From Flaccisagitta enflata (lineage: Eukaryota; Chaetognatha; Sagittoidea; Aphragmophora), in contig OZ231126.1 in the NCBI GenBank assembly GCA_965153355.1, positions 54,498,001-54,562,000 on the forward strand: a DNA stretch of 64,000 nt. The letters run 5' to 3'. This document shows positions 12,081-25,045 of this stretch, one piece after another; the first letter of the stretch is position 1, and each line of letters starts with the position of its first letter. The notes beneath the pieces are model-generated. The model was not told the DNA's origin. It worked only from the letters and a program-made list of their open reading frames with translations, and ran no database searches. The translations under genes and the position numbers were made by a program.

Positions 12081-12700
12081 CAATTTATGTCTCACTCTGA
12101 TCTGTCAATCTCCTCTTTGTCTGTCTCTGTTCTCTCTGTCTCTGTTCTATGTACATAATATTTGAACTGGTAATACTGGTAGGTATGAATGACCTCTGGT
12201 AAGATTTTCATGAAGATCCAAGCATTTTTGATATGCTAAATTAGTCATACAGTTATATGAGCAATAAATTTTTTTAAATTTTTGATGTGCAAACATTAGA
12301 TCATTATCTACCCCCCAAGATGACATCCTAATATCACAAAATTTGGTCTGTAATTAGTCAATAGTATCATTAGGCTACATTTAAAAAATCATCAAAAAAC
12401 TCGAAGTAGTTTTGGAGCTACACTAATTTTACTTCAGAACTGATATTCATAGTGTCAGAAAATATTGCTACTTGAGCATTCCAACTGATAGGGTGTTTCA
12501 GAAAAGATACGATTTTGGGCTAAATAGTTGATGGATTGCGATGAAATTTGAACCTGATATTATTCAAACTGTATACATTATTGACCTAAAATTTCATCGA
12601 AATCGGATATCATCTTCTTAGGTTTTTGCAACCTCAAAAATTTGTCCCGTTTTTTTCTTTGCCACCGTTATATGAGAGATGAGAGATGAAGAAATCAAGA
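12081..12700. other. No gene seen
   Basis: This AT-rich stretch includes a GGTGTTTCAGAAAAG sequence near 12493 that looks like the start of a mariner-type MITE. I found no inverted partner. Confidence 0.35.
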
Positions 12701-12775
12701 GAAAACCTAAGAAACGGACTTACCTACGTACACAGCCTCTTGTAGAGATGCAAGGACGCATCTTAAAACGGTTAT
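12701..12775 (-). mobile_element. GATGC-class hairpin-element end, partial
   Basis: GTAGAGATGCAAGGACGCATCTTAAAA keeps the terminal stem of this class. It is preceded by the GAGAAAACCTAAGAAA-type internal units seen at the window start. The distal arm is missing. Confidence 0.5.
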
Positions 12776-13136
12776 AACAGACACGCGGATCGACCGTCAC
12801 GAACTCGTCAACTGATTCGTCAACTAATTCGTCAACTAATTCGTAACGGCTAGAACACTGTTACCCTTTCCTCTGACGCGCCAAATTCATTTCACTGTTC
12901 AATGGTTTTTATAAAAGTCAACGTAGATGATAGCGAAAATCTATGATTTATAATCAAGAATTTCAATATTCCCGACACAGTGAAAGCATGCCGCAAGTGA
13001 GCAATTGCTGATGCCTTGAAAGGGTCTTTCTGTTGTGAATATTCTATTCAATGATTTAGTTTCTAGATTTTGCGTACGGTAGCTTTTTCACGGCTCAGAG
13101 ACTACAAATCGAATTTTCTGGTATGGATCTACCTCA

Positions 13137-13398
13137 AATTTTTCATCTCATTCCTGGGAGAATTACTCAATCATGACGAAATCAACGTCAGCAAAGTCTG
13201 ACTCCATCAGTATCATTCTTGATGGTTTTTGGGTTCGAAAAAGCACCCCGCCCAACCGTCCGCGACTGTTTTGCCGTGTATCCGGCCTTGTTCATCTCAT
13301 TCCTGGGAGAATTACTCAATCATGACAAAATAAACGTCAGCAAAGTCTGACTCCATCAGTATCATTCTTGATGGTTTTTGGGTTCGAAAAAGCACCTC
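13137..13398 (+). repeat. Direct tandem duplication of about 155 bp
   Basis: Bases 13137-13250 (TCATCTCATTCCTGGG through GGGTTCGAAAAAGCACC) recur almost exactly at 13292-13398. The first copy carries only the 3' end of a GTCGC-like hairpin element (13250-13291). The second leads into a full GGTGC-class core. Confidence 0.85.
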
Positions 13399-13497
13399 TA
13401 TAAGTGGCTGTGTCCGTCGGTCGGTTGGTCGGTAACGCATTCGTTCGACGATCCACACGTCGCACCTATTGGCCTACTTGGCCTTGCAGGCCTCTTG
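13376..13497 (+). mobile_element. Covarying-hairpin element, GGTGC class with altered first arm
   Basis: The first arm is degenerate (GGTTCGAAAAAGCACCT). The rest is typical: CTCTATAA, a GTCG/GTTG core, GACGATCCACACGTCGCACCT as distal arm, and GGCC...GGCCTTG. Confidence 0.65.
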
Positions 13498-13499
13498 AT

Positions 13500-13640
13500 T
13501 CTGGGGCAGCGAGCAGCGCAAGAAGAAGGAGAAGAAGGGGAAGAAGGGAAAGAAGGAAGAAGAAGACGAAAACGAAGGCGAAGACAAAGACGAAGACGAA
13601 AACGAAGACGAAGACGAAGACGGAGACGTAATAAAGGGAG
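13500..13640 (+). repeat. GAAGAA/GAAGAC microsatellite
   Basis: Purine-rich GAAGAC/GAAGAA units follow directly on the hairpin element. Open frames here are repeat-encoded. Confidence 0.85.
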
Positions 13641-14460
13641 AAATGATGGTTGAAGAATATCATTCGAAGTCAGCTTTAGGATAATTTGCATATTGCAGTT
13701 TTAAGATTACCCCTCCATTGTAATGTCGCTGATTTGATTTACAGTCAATTTGAATTTGAATCATATCTTGAACTAAATCTCAATTCATTGTAAAATAGAA
13801 GGAGGAATTCTCATGAATATTAGTTAGTTGTCAACGGCGTTCTACGCTTTACGTAGCATTCCGCATCAGATTTGCACTGATGGTGAAATAATTGAAAACA
13901 TAGATTATAATTGTAATATTTCTCTCTTCTCTCTCAGAAAAGCAGGAGATCACTTGACTCACGTCTGGGTCACCTAAACTGGGCGCGAGCTTGTTCACTG
14001 CTTAACGAGCATGGTAAGCATAGTGAGCATCATGCTACCATAAAGTGCGGTGGGGGGGGGGGGGGCCAGCGTTGCAGGAAAGAATTTTGCTTCTCGGCAG
14101 ATCTCGGCAGAGAAGAAGAATCAAGAGGCCTTTGGCCTTGTTCATTGATATTCACACCCACAGGAAACCCAAACTAAAGGGTGGTCGGAGAGATTTAGGT
14201 GCATGCGGCATCATGCACCACAACCTACTTTTCGGTCGGGTGTTCAATCGGTCAATCGATTCCTAAATCCTCCGTTGGGAGCAATGAGGCCCACGGAAAA
14301 AGGGTTGTTTCCTGTTTCTCTGAAGTATGTTTTTTTTTCTGAAAGCTTTAAGCTTTAAGCGAATATAGTTTTATAACTCTAGCTGTAAATGTTGAACAAA
14401 AGGGAAAAAATAATCCCTCTGAAATTATGATTTACACAACTCCAACACTATGTTATGCCC
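13641..14460. other. No gene seen
   Basis: There is no supported exon, tRNA or element end. A short G run is found at 14050-14062. Confidence 0.35.
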
Positions 14461-14474
14461 GCTTGAGATGATGA

Positions 14475-14754
14475 TAAGGAATATCTGAGTGAATATCAGA
14501 GTGCTGACAGGAAGTGGTCCTGCTACAGCGGAAGCTACATGGACGGTCGTGCTTACCAGGAAGAACCAATCAGGAGCAAGATCTGTGGAACTGGCGCTTA
14601 CAGCAATGGAGGAACCAATCATGAAGCAGAAGAGACATTCAGTGGTTGTGTGCTCATCACCCCCCCTCCTCTCTTCCTCATTGTCATGCTTAACTTATGC
14701 ATTGGTTGTAAGATGGTCATTGTTCTTGCTGTTGGAGTAACCTTGAGTTGAATA
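14475..14754 (+). CDS. Possible terminal coding fragment, unrecognised
   Basis: A frame opens after a stop near 14466 and runs to TGA at 14752-14754. It encodes about 90 residues: an acidic start, a Cys/Tyr/Gly-rich middle, then a hydrophobic stretch of about 25 residues that could be one membrane helix. AATAAT/AATAAA follows the stop immediately, as a 3'-end signal would. I do not recognise the family. It could be a last exon of a plus-strand gene, an old retropseudogene, or chance. No convincing splice acceptor stands out upstream. Confidence 0.25.
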
Positions 14755-15583
14755 ATAAATGTTGCTGTGAACCATTCATCTGCTTTCTTATTAGCTGGAA
14801 AGAATTATCTAGCTGTTACCTCTCTCCCTTGGCTGGGACTTGCTAGCACCGCTAGTTGGATCTCCTAAGATAAGTAACACTCTGTATGTGGTTTATGAGA
14901 CACCCTATCAGTGAGATACATTTGCCCTCCTAGATTGGGGTTGGCGTACAGTTCTTTAGGGGCGTCGCCTTGCTCCTAACAACGATACCAACAGAGCTAT
15001 TGCGGCACGAGCAATTCTCTGAGATTCATTATCAGTGTTATTTCAAATCACTTGATTTGAAATATATATACACTCTAAGCCTTGGACTATCAACTTTAGG
15101 AATAACCAAAACCAAGTTATAAATTCTAACAGTGAAACAGTGGAAAAACAACTTTGTACTGGCCCTATTGCTCCCATCGTGCTACTGTAGTTAAAGAGTT
15201 GGTGTTCAATGCCCAAACGAAGTTGATTATGATAGCCTTGTATCCGACCGTGTTTGCCTTCAAATCATGCCCATTAATGATCACGAAGGGGTACGGTCCA
15301 GTAGTTCTACAGTACTTAGTAATTTATTCCAGTAGTCCTAACTGCCCACAGGAGCACTAGTGGTTAAGGGGACTAGTGGGCCGTTAAGACCACTTGTATG
15401 TAGTACTAAGTACTGTTGGACTACTGCATACTGGGCGGAACTCTCACTAAGCGGTTTGTTCCTCCAAGAGGAAAGAGTTGAAATCAGTTTGACAATACCT
15501 GCGTTGTCAATTTCCGTTCCGATGAAAATCGATGGTGGAGGTCCTTGATTCAATGAGAGAGTGAAATTTGTCTAGCGTTAAAA
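14755..15583. other. No gene seen
   Basis: This is unique-looking sequence. A local CTAGTGG/CCAGTAGT-rich stretch at 15296-15430 has short inverted words but no defined element. Confidence 0.35.
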
Positions 15584-15729
15584 AACAAGGCCGGATACAC
15601 GGCCATCAGTTGCGGACGGGTGGGCAGGGGCGGATATGCGCATTTTCCCACTTTTCGACTCGTGCTTACGGACGGAGGGACCGACGGACCGACGGACAAA
15701 GCCTCTTATAGAGTTGCGTGTCCGCAACT
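15584..15729 (-). mobile_element. Covarying-hairpin element, GTTGC class
   Basis: Seen in reverse: AACAAGGCCGGATACACGG, then arm AGTTGCGGAC, GGGTGGGCAGGGG, GACTCGTG, a GACGGACC core, CTTATAGAG, and the terminal stem AGTTGCGTGTCCGCAACT followed by AAAAA. All three arms are intact and mutually complementary. It is one of the cleanest copies. Confidence 0.85.
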
Positions 15730-16129
15730 AAAAAGAAGTTCTCATTCTTGCATGAGATTTTGTCGGTTATCCATCAAATTTCTTTCACTTTTTTTTATCT
15801 TCTACATCTTTCTTTTTTTTTTTTTTTTTTTTTTTGTTTTTTTCTTCGTAGTCTTTATCGGGAAAAAAGTCGAAGTCAGTCTTCGACTTTTTGACATATA
15901 TGAGCGAAACAGGGTTTTCATTTTCTTATGGGGAAGTTGGGGATCTCCACCGACCGATTGCATCCTCGGACGAAATGGATAGGGTAAGTAAATTTGATAA
16001 TTCTCTCTCATTTGGCACCAAGCAGAATGCTCTACGGCAAATATTTTTTGCGCTATGAATTTTTAAAGATTTATTTACGAAAAATTCAAATTGAATTTTT
16101 TTCAATTTTCTTTTATTTTGTGTAGGATC
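15730..16129. other. No gene seen; poly-T at about 15811-15835
   Basis: A T-run and TTCGTAGTC-rich sequence follow the hairpin element. Nothing codes. Confidence 0.35.
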
Positions 16130-16640
16130 AATAAAGGAGTGTATCTAAGTTTGTTTGAGCATGCAAATACAAAAAAACATGTTTAAGAGCATAGTTGCTT
16201 ATCTGTGAGGGTGATTTTGAGTATTCTAGCTCATTTAGCTCACTTTGTTCGGTCTTTTTTTTCTTATCAAAAATGCAATAAATGAACAGATATATTGATA
16301 AATGTTTCAGCAATCAAATACAAGAAAGCATGTCAATGAGCAAACCTGCTCATCTGTGAGGGTGTTTTTAAAGTATTCTGGCTCATTTAGCTCATTTAGC
16401 TCATTTAGCTCATTAAGCTTGCTCTTTTTTTCAATTTCATAACAGATGAATGAATAAATGTTTTGATTTAAGCATTCAAATACAGGAAAGCATGTTAATA
16501 TGCATGGCTGGTTGTCTGGTTGAGTGAATTTTAATATTTTTGCTCAGCTAGTTTTTTTGGCTCAGTCCTATTTTTCTCTGATTTTCAGAACAACTAATAC
16601 ATACAATTGCTATTAATTTGATCTAACAAATAAAAAGAAT
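16130..16640 (+). repeat. Degenerate tandem repeat, about 170-bp unit, three copies
   Basis: Each copy has GCA(T/A)(T/G)CAAATACAA.AAA.CATGT, a CATCTGTGAGGGTG-like block, then TCATTTAGCTCA words and CAATAAATGAACAGA-like sequence. The copies begin near 16155, 16310 and 16475. Confidence 0.65.
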
Positions 16641-17197
16641 TGCAGTGACTGAGGACAAAAGCTTGGTGAAAAGTGAACAACGCTTGCGACTTTTTTCTTC
16701 ACGGCGACAGCCGCCATTACTGGTATTCTTCTTTACTTCGTATTCTTCTGAAGTGATTGTTTTTTTTTTTTTTTTGTGTTACCGACGGACAGACCGACAA
16801 ACAAAACGAATGAAGACAGACAAAATCACGTGGCATAAAAAATAAACGAGACGAATCTATAGTTCGGCGATCTGGCTATTAGATAACGGTTCAATTAGGT
16901 TCAATTAATTAATTGATAATCGCGAATATAGGTTCGGTTCGGATACTGCTATAACCGACTTTCCAATGCGGTTATTATCAATTTTTTTTTTCACAAACTG
17001 ACATTTTTTTTTTTTTGCATGATGTAAAATTGTTGATCATCCAAGAATAGTGATAATGTTTGAAAGAAAAAAAATGATATATTTTTTTAGTTTTAGTTTC
17101 TCATTTGTATTTAATTCATTTCTGCATATAATCTTTTTTTCATATATTTTTTTCTTTGAAAAAAAAAGAAAAAGAAAATGATCACTAATTATGATGG
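16641..17197. other. No gene seen
   Basis: AT-rich sequence with T and A homopolymers. GACGGACAGACCGACAAAC at 16783-16802 looks like a stray hairpin-element core. Confidence 0.35.
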
Positions 17198-17205
17198 ATG
17201 CATAT

Positions 17206-17544
17206 TAGGGTGACTGAAAATATGGTCATATTTGAATCTGGTCTCCCTCGCGGGAGAAATGAGACCATTTCCATCACAGATGATAACCCTAAAATCTGGT
17301 GGCAATCAAATGAAGTTTACTCATGGCCGCAACCCCACCTCATTTCCCATAAAAAATATACAGGAAGGAATTTGGCCTCTGCAGCTTCCTATCTTTTATA
17401 ATGGGAATGGGGTGGGGTTGCGGCCATGAGTAAACTTTGTCTGATCATATCCAGATTTTAAAGTTACCATCTATAATGGAAATGGTCACATTTCTCCCGC
17501 GAGGAAGACGAGATTTGGATTTGACCATATTTTAAGTCACCCTA
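17206..17544. mobile_element. hAT-type fold-back MITE, 339 bp
   Basis: The element begins TAGGGTGACT and ends AGTCACCCTA. It is flanked by a perfect 8-bp duplication, ATGCATAT (17198-17205 and 17545-17552), the size hAT transposases make. The two halves are near-complete inverted copies meeting near 17372 (for example GGCCGCAACCCCACC against GGTGGGGTTGCGGCC), so the single strand would fold into one long hairpin. It encodes nothing. Confidence 0.9.
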
Positions 17545-17554
17545 ATGCATATGT

Positions 17555-17760
<206 letters not shown>

Positions 17761-17860
17761 TAATGAACAGATCGATGAAGAGAAAAGCAAAGTTTACAGG
17801 CGACTTTCTGGTAGGAGGAGGAAGAGGAGGAAGAGAAAGAGGAAGAGGAAGAGGACCGAT

Positions 17861-18610
17861 CGTAACCGCATCAATGAGTAGCAATCGATAATACGGGTAA
17901 CAGCTATTTACTAATCGTCCAAAGGATAAGGTACTCGCCTTTGATTAGACGAATCATATCATAACACGAAACGGCGGTTCGTTTCATTTTCCTACAATAC
18001 TGCTAGTGATAAACAATAAAAAAGAAACATTTTTTCGGCTTTCCAGTTAGAACATTTTCCCGACATCCCCATTTCCTCAAGTCACACACTTGCATGTGTC
18101 ATTAACTCGATCGGTCCGTCTGTCCGTCTCTCTTTCTGTTAGTCTTGTTAGTCTCTCTGTCTGTACGTGCGGTGCGTCATTGATGAGCATGTGGCTGTTT
18201 TGGTCTTCCCTGGTCCGATCTTTAGGTGCGTGTGCATCTCTATAAGAGGTTTTGTCCAGTCATTGGTCCATCGGTCTGTTCGTTTTTCCATAATGCTCTA
18301 GTTGAAAATGTTGATATTTCAAAGTAGCCCTGGGTAACAATATTTTGGCAGGCATGGGGCGTAGGGGCAGAATAGCGCATTAAAGCGTATCGCGTTTCAC
18401 GAATTGAAGGATGTACCGACGAATGAATGCCTACTATACAGTATACGTACAAGCGATTCCACGACTGAAAAACTATCACCTGCGGCAGCGGGACGTGGAC
18501 GTATCATTTTACCTTCGAGCCACTTGTTTTCATTCCGTTAAAAGAAAAGGAAAGATAAAGAAAAATAAAAGATTAGTTTCCGGAAATTTTTTTTCCCCTC
18601 TTTTCTTTTT
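17861..18610. other. No gene seen; hairpin-element remnant near 18222
   Basis: AGGTGCGTGTGCATCTCTATAAGAGG at 18221-18246 is a decayed terminal stem. A GGGCGTAGGGGCAG-like tail is found near 18357. No exon is seen. Confidence 0.4.
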
Positions 18611-18729
18611 AGGTGCGACAAAGCACCTCTATAACTGGCTGTGTCCGTTGGTTGGTCGGTTGGTTGGTTGGGTAACGCATTCGTTCGACGATCCACACGT
18701 CGCACCTTATTGGCCTACTTGGCCTTGTT
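18611..18729 (+). mobile_element. Covarying-hairpin element, GGTGC class
   Basis: Terminal stem AGGTGCGAC-AA-AGCACCT, CTCTATAA, a GTTGGTCG core, distal arm GTCGCACCT, then GGCCTACTTGGCCTTGTT. The distal arm is an exact reverse complement of the first arm. Confidence 0.85.
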
Positions 18730-18839
18730 TTTTTTTTCTTTAACTTTGGCCATAAAATATGGGAAATTTTGGGTCAAAAAAGTTAAGCGACAAAAATCGA
18801 TTCAGCGCAAAAGAAAACAATTTTCGGATGAAGGAAATC

Positions 18840-19080
18840 AGAGCGAATAGAATCAGGGCGTGTTTCTAGTGAGCGCCAAAAACGCGTTTGTTCCCGTGAA
18901 ACGCGAGGGAGTGAGCGAAGTGAGTGAGCGATCCCGTGAATGGAGCGAGCGAGCGAAGCAGAGCGCTGCGGAGCGAGTAAGAGGAGTGAGCGGTGCGAGC
19001 GAACGAACGAACGTAGCGAGTGACCGAGTGGCCCGTTAAAAACGCGATCGTCTTTGACTAGAAACGCTCCCAGAATCAAA
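18840..19080. repeat. GAGCGAGC-rich imperfect repeat
   Basis: Dense GAGCGA/GAACGA words run from about 18905 to 19025. They are bracketed by inverted GCGTTTCTAGT (about 18861) and ACTAGAAACGC (about 19059), so the block may be a small fold-back unit. The composition is GC-rich compared with its surroundings. Confidence 0.5.
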
Positions 19081-19139
19081 GAACGATCACTTCGCTGCTC
19101 TCTTAAGAATGGTTACGAGAACCTAGGTCCGATTTACGT

Positions 19140-19400
19140 CTCCCATACCGGTCAAAATGGTTGGGCAGGGGCAGTGATGAAAAACCTGCGCACAAGTAAC
19201 GCGAGGTTACTATATCGTCGCGGGCAGGTGGGCAGAGGCGTTCAACCCTCTTTGCCACACACAGACACATACGCTCACACACCTACAAAATGCGCGTTTC
19301 CTCACTTTTTGACTCGTGTGTGACTGACTTCCTGAGGGACCAACGCACGGAGGGACGAACGGATATGAATTAAGCCTTTCATTGAGTCGCTAATCCGCCT
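19140..19400 (-). mobile_element. Decayed hairpin-element copy
   Basis: GGGCAGGTGGGCAGAGGCG (about 19221), a GACTCGTG block, a GACGGAC-like core and GAGTCGCTAATCCGCCTCTAAAAA (about 19384) mark a diverged copy in minus orientation. Confidence 0.45.
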
Positions 19401-19465
19401 CTAAAAATGCAAGAGACGGACTGACCGATTAGCACAACAACGTAAGAGGAATAAAAAGAGATAAA

Positions 19466-19566
19466 ATGACAGAAAAAAAGAATGACAAAAAAGAGAGAGA
19501 GAAAAAGAAAAATAAAAGAAAAAAAATCTATAGAAAGCAAAAAAGAAAGAAAGGAATCTATAGAAA

Positions 19567-19598
<32 letters not shown>

Positions 19599-19752
19599 CA
19601 AAGAAACAAAGAAACAAAGAAACAAAGAAACAAAGAAACAAAGACAGAAAGACAGAAAGAAAGAAAGAGAGAAAGAAAGGATACTATAGAAAGAAAGAAA
19701 GAAAGATATAGAAAGAAAGAAAGAAAGAATAAAAGAAAGAAAGAAAGAATGA

Positions 19753-19784
<32 letters not shown>

Positions 19785-19785
19785 G

Positions 19786-19840
<55 letters not shown>

Positions 19841-19901
19841 GAGGATGGAAGGAAGAAAAAGAAAGAAAGATAAATAGAAAGGAAAAGAAAGAAAGATAGA
19901 G

Positions 19902-19986
<85 letters not shown>

Positions 19987-20062
19987 ATGAAAGAAAAAAA
20001 GAAAGAGAGAAAGGAAGAAAAAGAGAGAAAGAAAGAAAGAAAGAAAGAGAGAAAGGAAGAAA

Positions 20063-20138
<76 letters not shown>

Positions 20139-20190
20139 AAGCGAGAAAGGAGGAAAAAGAAAGAAAGAGAGAAAGAAAGGGATCTATAAA
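19466..20190 (+). repeat. (GAAA)n microsatellite cluster
   Basis: Long GAAA arrays with AAAC, GATAG and GAGA variants fill the region. The 386-residue Phe/Ser/Leu frame on the opposite strand is a repeat artefact. Confidence 0.95.
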
Positions 20191-20364
20191 TAAAGAAACG
20201 TAAACCGCTGGAAAAGTCAACCGAGGGATAGATGCGCGGTCATGGGGAGATGTATACAAAGCGCGCCTACGAAGTGAGAGAATATCTGTTGTCAAGGGTA
20301 CGCATGATATTGGCAGACGTTCAGTAGGAAAGTAAGAAAGAGGGGAGACATGGAAAAGAATTAT

Positions 20365-20375
20365 TGATGATGACA

Positions 20376-20408
<33 letters not shown>

Positions 20409-20413
20409 GATGA

Positions 20414-20491
<78 letters not shown>

Positions 20492-20584
20492 GATGAATGG
20501 TGATGATGATGATGAATGATGAATGATGAATGATAAATGATAAATGATAAATGATAAATGATAAATGATAAATGATAAATGATG

Positions 20585-20615
<31 letters not shown>

Positions 20616-20636
20616 GAAAAATGATGAATGATGATA

Positions 20637-20675
<39 letters not shown>

Positions 20676-20812
20676 GTGGTGGTGATGGTAGTGGTACAGG
20701 TACCGTGGCAGAGATGGTGATGTTGTTGTTGCTGATGATGATGATGATGATGATGATGATGTTGTTGTTGTTGCTGATGATGATGATGATGATGATGATA
20801 ATGATAATTTTC
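20365..20812 (+). repeat. (GAT)n and GATAAAT repeats
   Basis: GATGAT arrays flank a (GATAAAT)n heptamer block at about 20530-20580. GTTGTTGCT interruptions occur near 20720 and 20762. Confidence 0.95.
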
Positions 20813-21180
20813 AAGGGGAGGAAATCAGGTAAAGATTCCGTCATCTTCGAAGTTAAAATCTCTTAAAGAAATACAAGTCAAGAAGAAAAGAAAAAAGATA
20901 ATAAAAGCGTGTGAGAGAATATCTTTTTTTTCTCGAAAATTCAAAAAGGGGGCGGATGAGGTAGAACACCGGACCTGAAATAACAAAAACGAAAAGTCAA
21001 ACAACCGCAACAACAATTACGGCACGAAGACGAAGTCGGTTCTGTGATAACCGATAACCCGGTAACATGAAGAATGTACATCGCTCTTAGTTAAATGTAA
21101 ATGCAAATTGGTAAACCACACACACAAGTTAAATAGCGATTGAATGGGGATGGAGCATGATACTCACGAGGAATAAATGA
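20813..21180. other. No gene seen
   Basis: Mixed sequence between two purine-rich satellites, without recognisable coding content. Confidence 0.35.
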
Positions 21181-21224
21181 TCAGAGGTGAAGAGAAAGTG
21201 GAAGAAGAAGACAGGACGAATATG

Positions 21225-21745
21225 GAGAAGGAGAAGAAGAAGAAGAAGAAGAAGAAGAAGAAGAAGAAGAAAAAGAAAAAGAAAAAGGAGAAAAAGAAAC
21301 AGAAGAAGAAGAAAAAAAAGAAAAAAGAAAAAAAGAAAAAAGAAAAAAGAAAAGAAAAAAGGAAAAAAGACGAAGAAAGAAAAAAGAAAAAAGAAAAAAG
21401 GAAAAAGAAAAAAGAAAAGTGAATAAAGAAAAGACAAAAAAAAAAGACAAAAGACAAAAGACAAAAGACAAAAGAAAAAAATTCAAAAGAAAAAAGGGAG
21501 AGAAAAAGAAAAAGAGAAAAAAGGGGAAAAAAGAATAATGAAGAAAAAACAGGAAAAGGCAGAAGAGGAATAAGCAGAGTGAAAAGGAGAAGGAGCAGAA
21601 GAAGAAGAAGAAGAAGGAGAAAAAGAAGAAGAAGAAGAAGAAGAAGAAGAAGAAGAAGAAGAAGAAGAAGAAGAAGAAGAAGAAGAAGAAGAAGAAGAAG
21701 AAAAAGAAGAAGAGAAAGAAAAATAAAAAGAAGGAGAAGAAGACA
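21225..21745 (+). repeat. (GAA)n and A-rich purine tract
   Basis: GAAGAA arrays at 21230-21270 and 21595-21710 are joined by AAAAAGAAAAAG sequence. The tract is nearly all purine on this strand for 500 bp. Confidence 0.95.
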
Positions 21746-21864
21746 GCTTTTTTTTCTCCTTCGTTAAGACATTCTCAATTCGAAAAAAGTGATGATATTA
21801 CCACCTGTTTTCTCCCTCCTCCTTACATCAAGCCCAATCTTCACATCATCTATTTGACCCCTCT

Positions 21865-22262
<398 letters not shown>

Positions 22263-22614
22263 GACCAGGGTAGGCAGCGGCTGACACGCGTCATATTCAT
22301 CTCTTGGCCCCCTTTTTATCATCGTAGGTGAAACAACAACTGGTCGCCAAGTGTCATCGTTTTTAGTTCATCATTTTTAATAGTATCTTCCTCTTTCTTT
22401 CTTTTAAAGGGGGAAAAAAACTGTCCTAAAAAACGTTGATCTGATTTCTTTTTAACTTGATAAGTTCACCAAGTGTCTCTGTCCGTCTTTCAGATTACGT
22501 ATCTGTTTTATGATCATTGATCAAAGCTAAACTTCTATCATGTTTCCTTCTTTGCTATTTCTTCTTTACAACCAATCCCTAATTCTATTTCCGTGGTGGC
22601 GTTGTCTGTAGAAT
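22263..22614. other. No gene seen
   Basis: Ordinary sequence without coding or repeat ends. Confidence 0.35.
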
Positions 22615-23289
<675 letters not shown>

Positions 23290-23949
23290 GAAATGCGGGG
23301 TGACAATATCGTCGTGGACGGGTGGGCAGGGCCATGTTCCAAACCTACCCGCCATACACATACGAACAAACCCGCACACACAAACACACACACGCCCAAA
23401 AAGTTTGGTGAAATGTAAATTTGCATATGAATGATGGATACCGCTGGCTTATTAACTGACAATTGATAAACCGTCAATTAACTACAAACCTAAAATGGCA
23501 ACAGAAAGCAAGCTGTTACATTGGTGATGCCAGTAGGACAAAAAGGGTGTACATCTCTGTGTCGAGTTTAGAAAGGCCAAAGACCACAGATCCAAAGGCG
23601 GAGCTTTTAGTTTAGTGGTTCACACTTTCTAATGTCAACGTCCTATCATCGGTTCCTCACCTTTGGTCCCCTCTCACTTTTCAGACTTTCTTTTTCTTTT
23701 CTTTTTTCGTTTTTTTTCTTTTCAATTCAGGGCGATGAGTTTTGAGGTCGTGAATTTTGAGGGGTTCGAAAGTCCGAAAGTCCAAACGGGATTTTCTCAT
23801 CAGAAAAATGACCTTTGGTGTTGGCAGAACTAGTTTTGAGATTCAGGGAAACCCCGGATTGGATTGGATCGAAAATCGTTCGCCGTTTCTACGGCGTTGG
23901 TTGACATTTGAAATGCGCTGTTGTAAGGTATGGCTGGCGCGCGCGGTTC

Positions 23950-24018
<69 letters not shown>

Positions 24019-24258
24019 GTTATTTCAGTGTTCCCTCGAAATTTGACACGAGTAACGCAAGGTTACAGCGTTGTAGCGTGAGGGAGAAAGCAGGGGCGGA
24101 AATTCTCGTTTCTAAACTTTTCAACTCAAGCATCATAAGATGGACGGACTGACCAACGAGGAAACAGGCAAATAGATGGATGGAGAGACAGGCGGACGAA
24201 CGAGTCGCAAGCTAATTGCTGCCACCTGACGTGACATTTATAGTTTCCACGACTTTTT
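23290..24258. other. No gene seen; hairpin-element scraps and a (GT)n(GTCT)n microsatellite
   Basis: A hairpin-element scrap is at 23290-23375. A (GT)n then (GTCT)n tract is at 23954-24020. A GACGGAC/GGCGGACGAACGAGTCGC scrap is near 24185-24210. No exon is supported. Confidence 0.4.
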
Positions 24259-24395
24259 AGGTGCGCCAACGCACCTCTATAACTGACTGTGTCCGTCGGT
24301 TGGTCGATCGGTTTGTCGATCGGTTGGCGAACGGAAAACGTCAAACATTTGACAATCCACACGGCTCACCTTATCAGCCCACTTGGCCTTAGTTT
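24259..24395 (+). mobile_element. Covarying-hairpin element, GGTGC class variant
   Basis: Terminal stem AGGTGCGCC-AA-CGCACCT, with the loop-side bases changed from other copies but pairing kept. CTCTATAA, a GTCGATCG core, distal arm GGCTCACCT with one mismatch, then CCCACTTGGCCTTAGTT. Confidence 0.8.
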
Positions 24396-24521
24396 TACTG
24401 ATCAGAATTTCAGACAAGTAACTTCACATATCTTTCTTGTCTCGTTATCATTGCAGTCGGCTAAAAAAAAAGCTATCAATCAGTGGAAATTGACTAGTTT
24501 GCTAGTTCCTGGCACAACATA

Positions 24522-25045
24522 CAGTAGATCTCGTCTAGACTTGAGATAACGGGGGCAAGCATTGTAGCAAAACAAATAATGCCAGAGGAGTGATATTTAA
24601 AACATAGACTAATTAAGGGATGCTTTATTGCCCATGATAGCTGGTTGCCATGGAAACGCATTTCTATGTATTTTTGCTAAAATATCAATATTTTGAGAAT
24701 TTTTTTTTTGAGGAACATTTTTTAAAACAGTATGCTTTGTAAGAATGTCGCTCGTTAAGCAGTTGCTAGGGGCTGTCACACATGGATACACTCCCTAGCA
24801 ACGGCCAAACAAGCACATTCTTGCAGAACATATACATGAAACAGATAAATTTGATTTTAAGAATGTTCTTTAAAAAATTTCTCAAAATATTGATAATTGT
24901 TAAGAATACACTGAATGCTTCACATGCAATCCAGCTATCATGGGGAATTAAGCATCCTTTCATTAATCTTTGATTCAAATATCGCTCCCCTGCCTTCTTT
25001 CGTAATGCTTGCCCCCGTTATATCAAGTCTAGACGAGATCTACTG
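24522..25045. mobile_element. TA-flanked (mariner-type) fold-back MITE, 524 bp
   Basis: It starts CAGTAGATCTCGTCTAGA, ends with the exact inverse, and is flanked by TA on both sides. Inner arms also pair: GGGGGCAAGCATT near 24551 against AATGCTTGCCCCC near 25003, and the CTAGCAAC/GTTGCTAG segments at the centre. The TIRs make up most of the length. There is no transposase. Confidence 0.85.

Noticed and set aside
19684-20844. A 386-codon minus-strand frame
   Set aside because: It is made only of GAAA and GAT repeats read in reverse; there is no non-repetitive domain.
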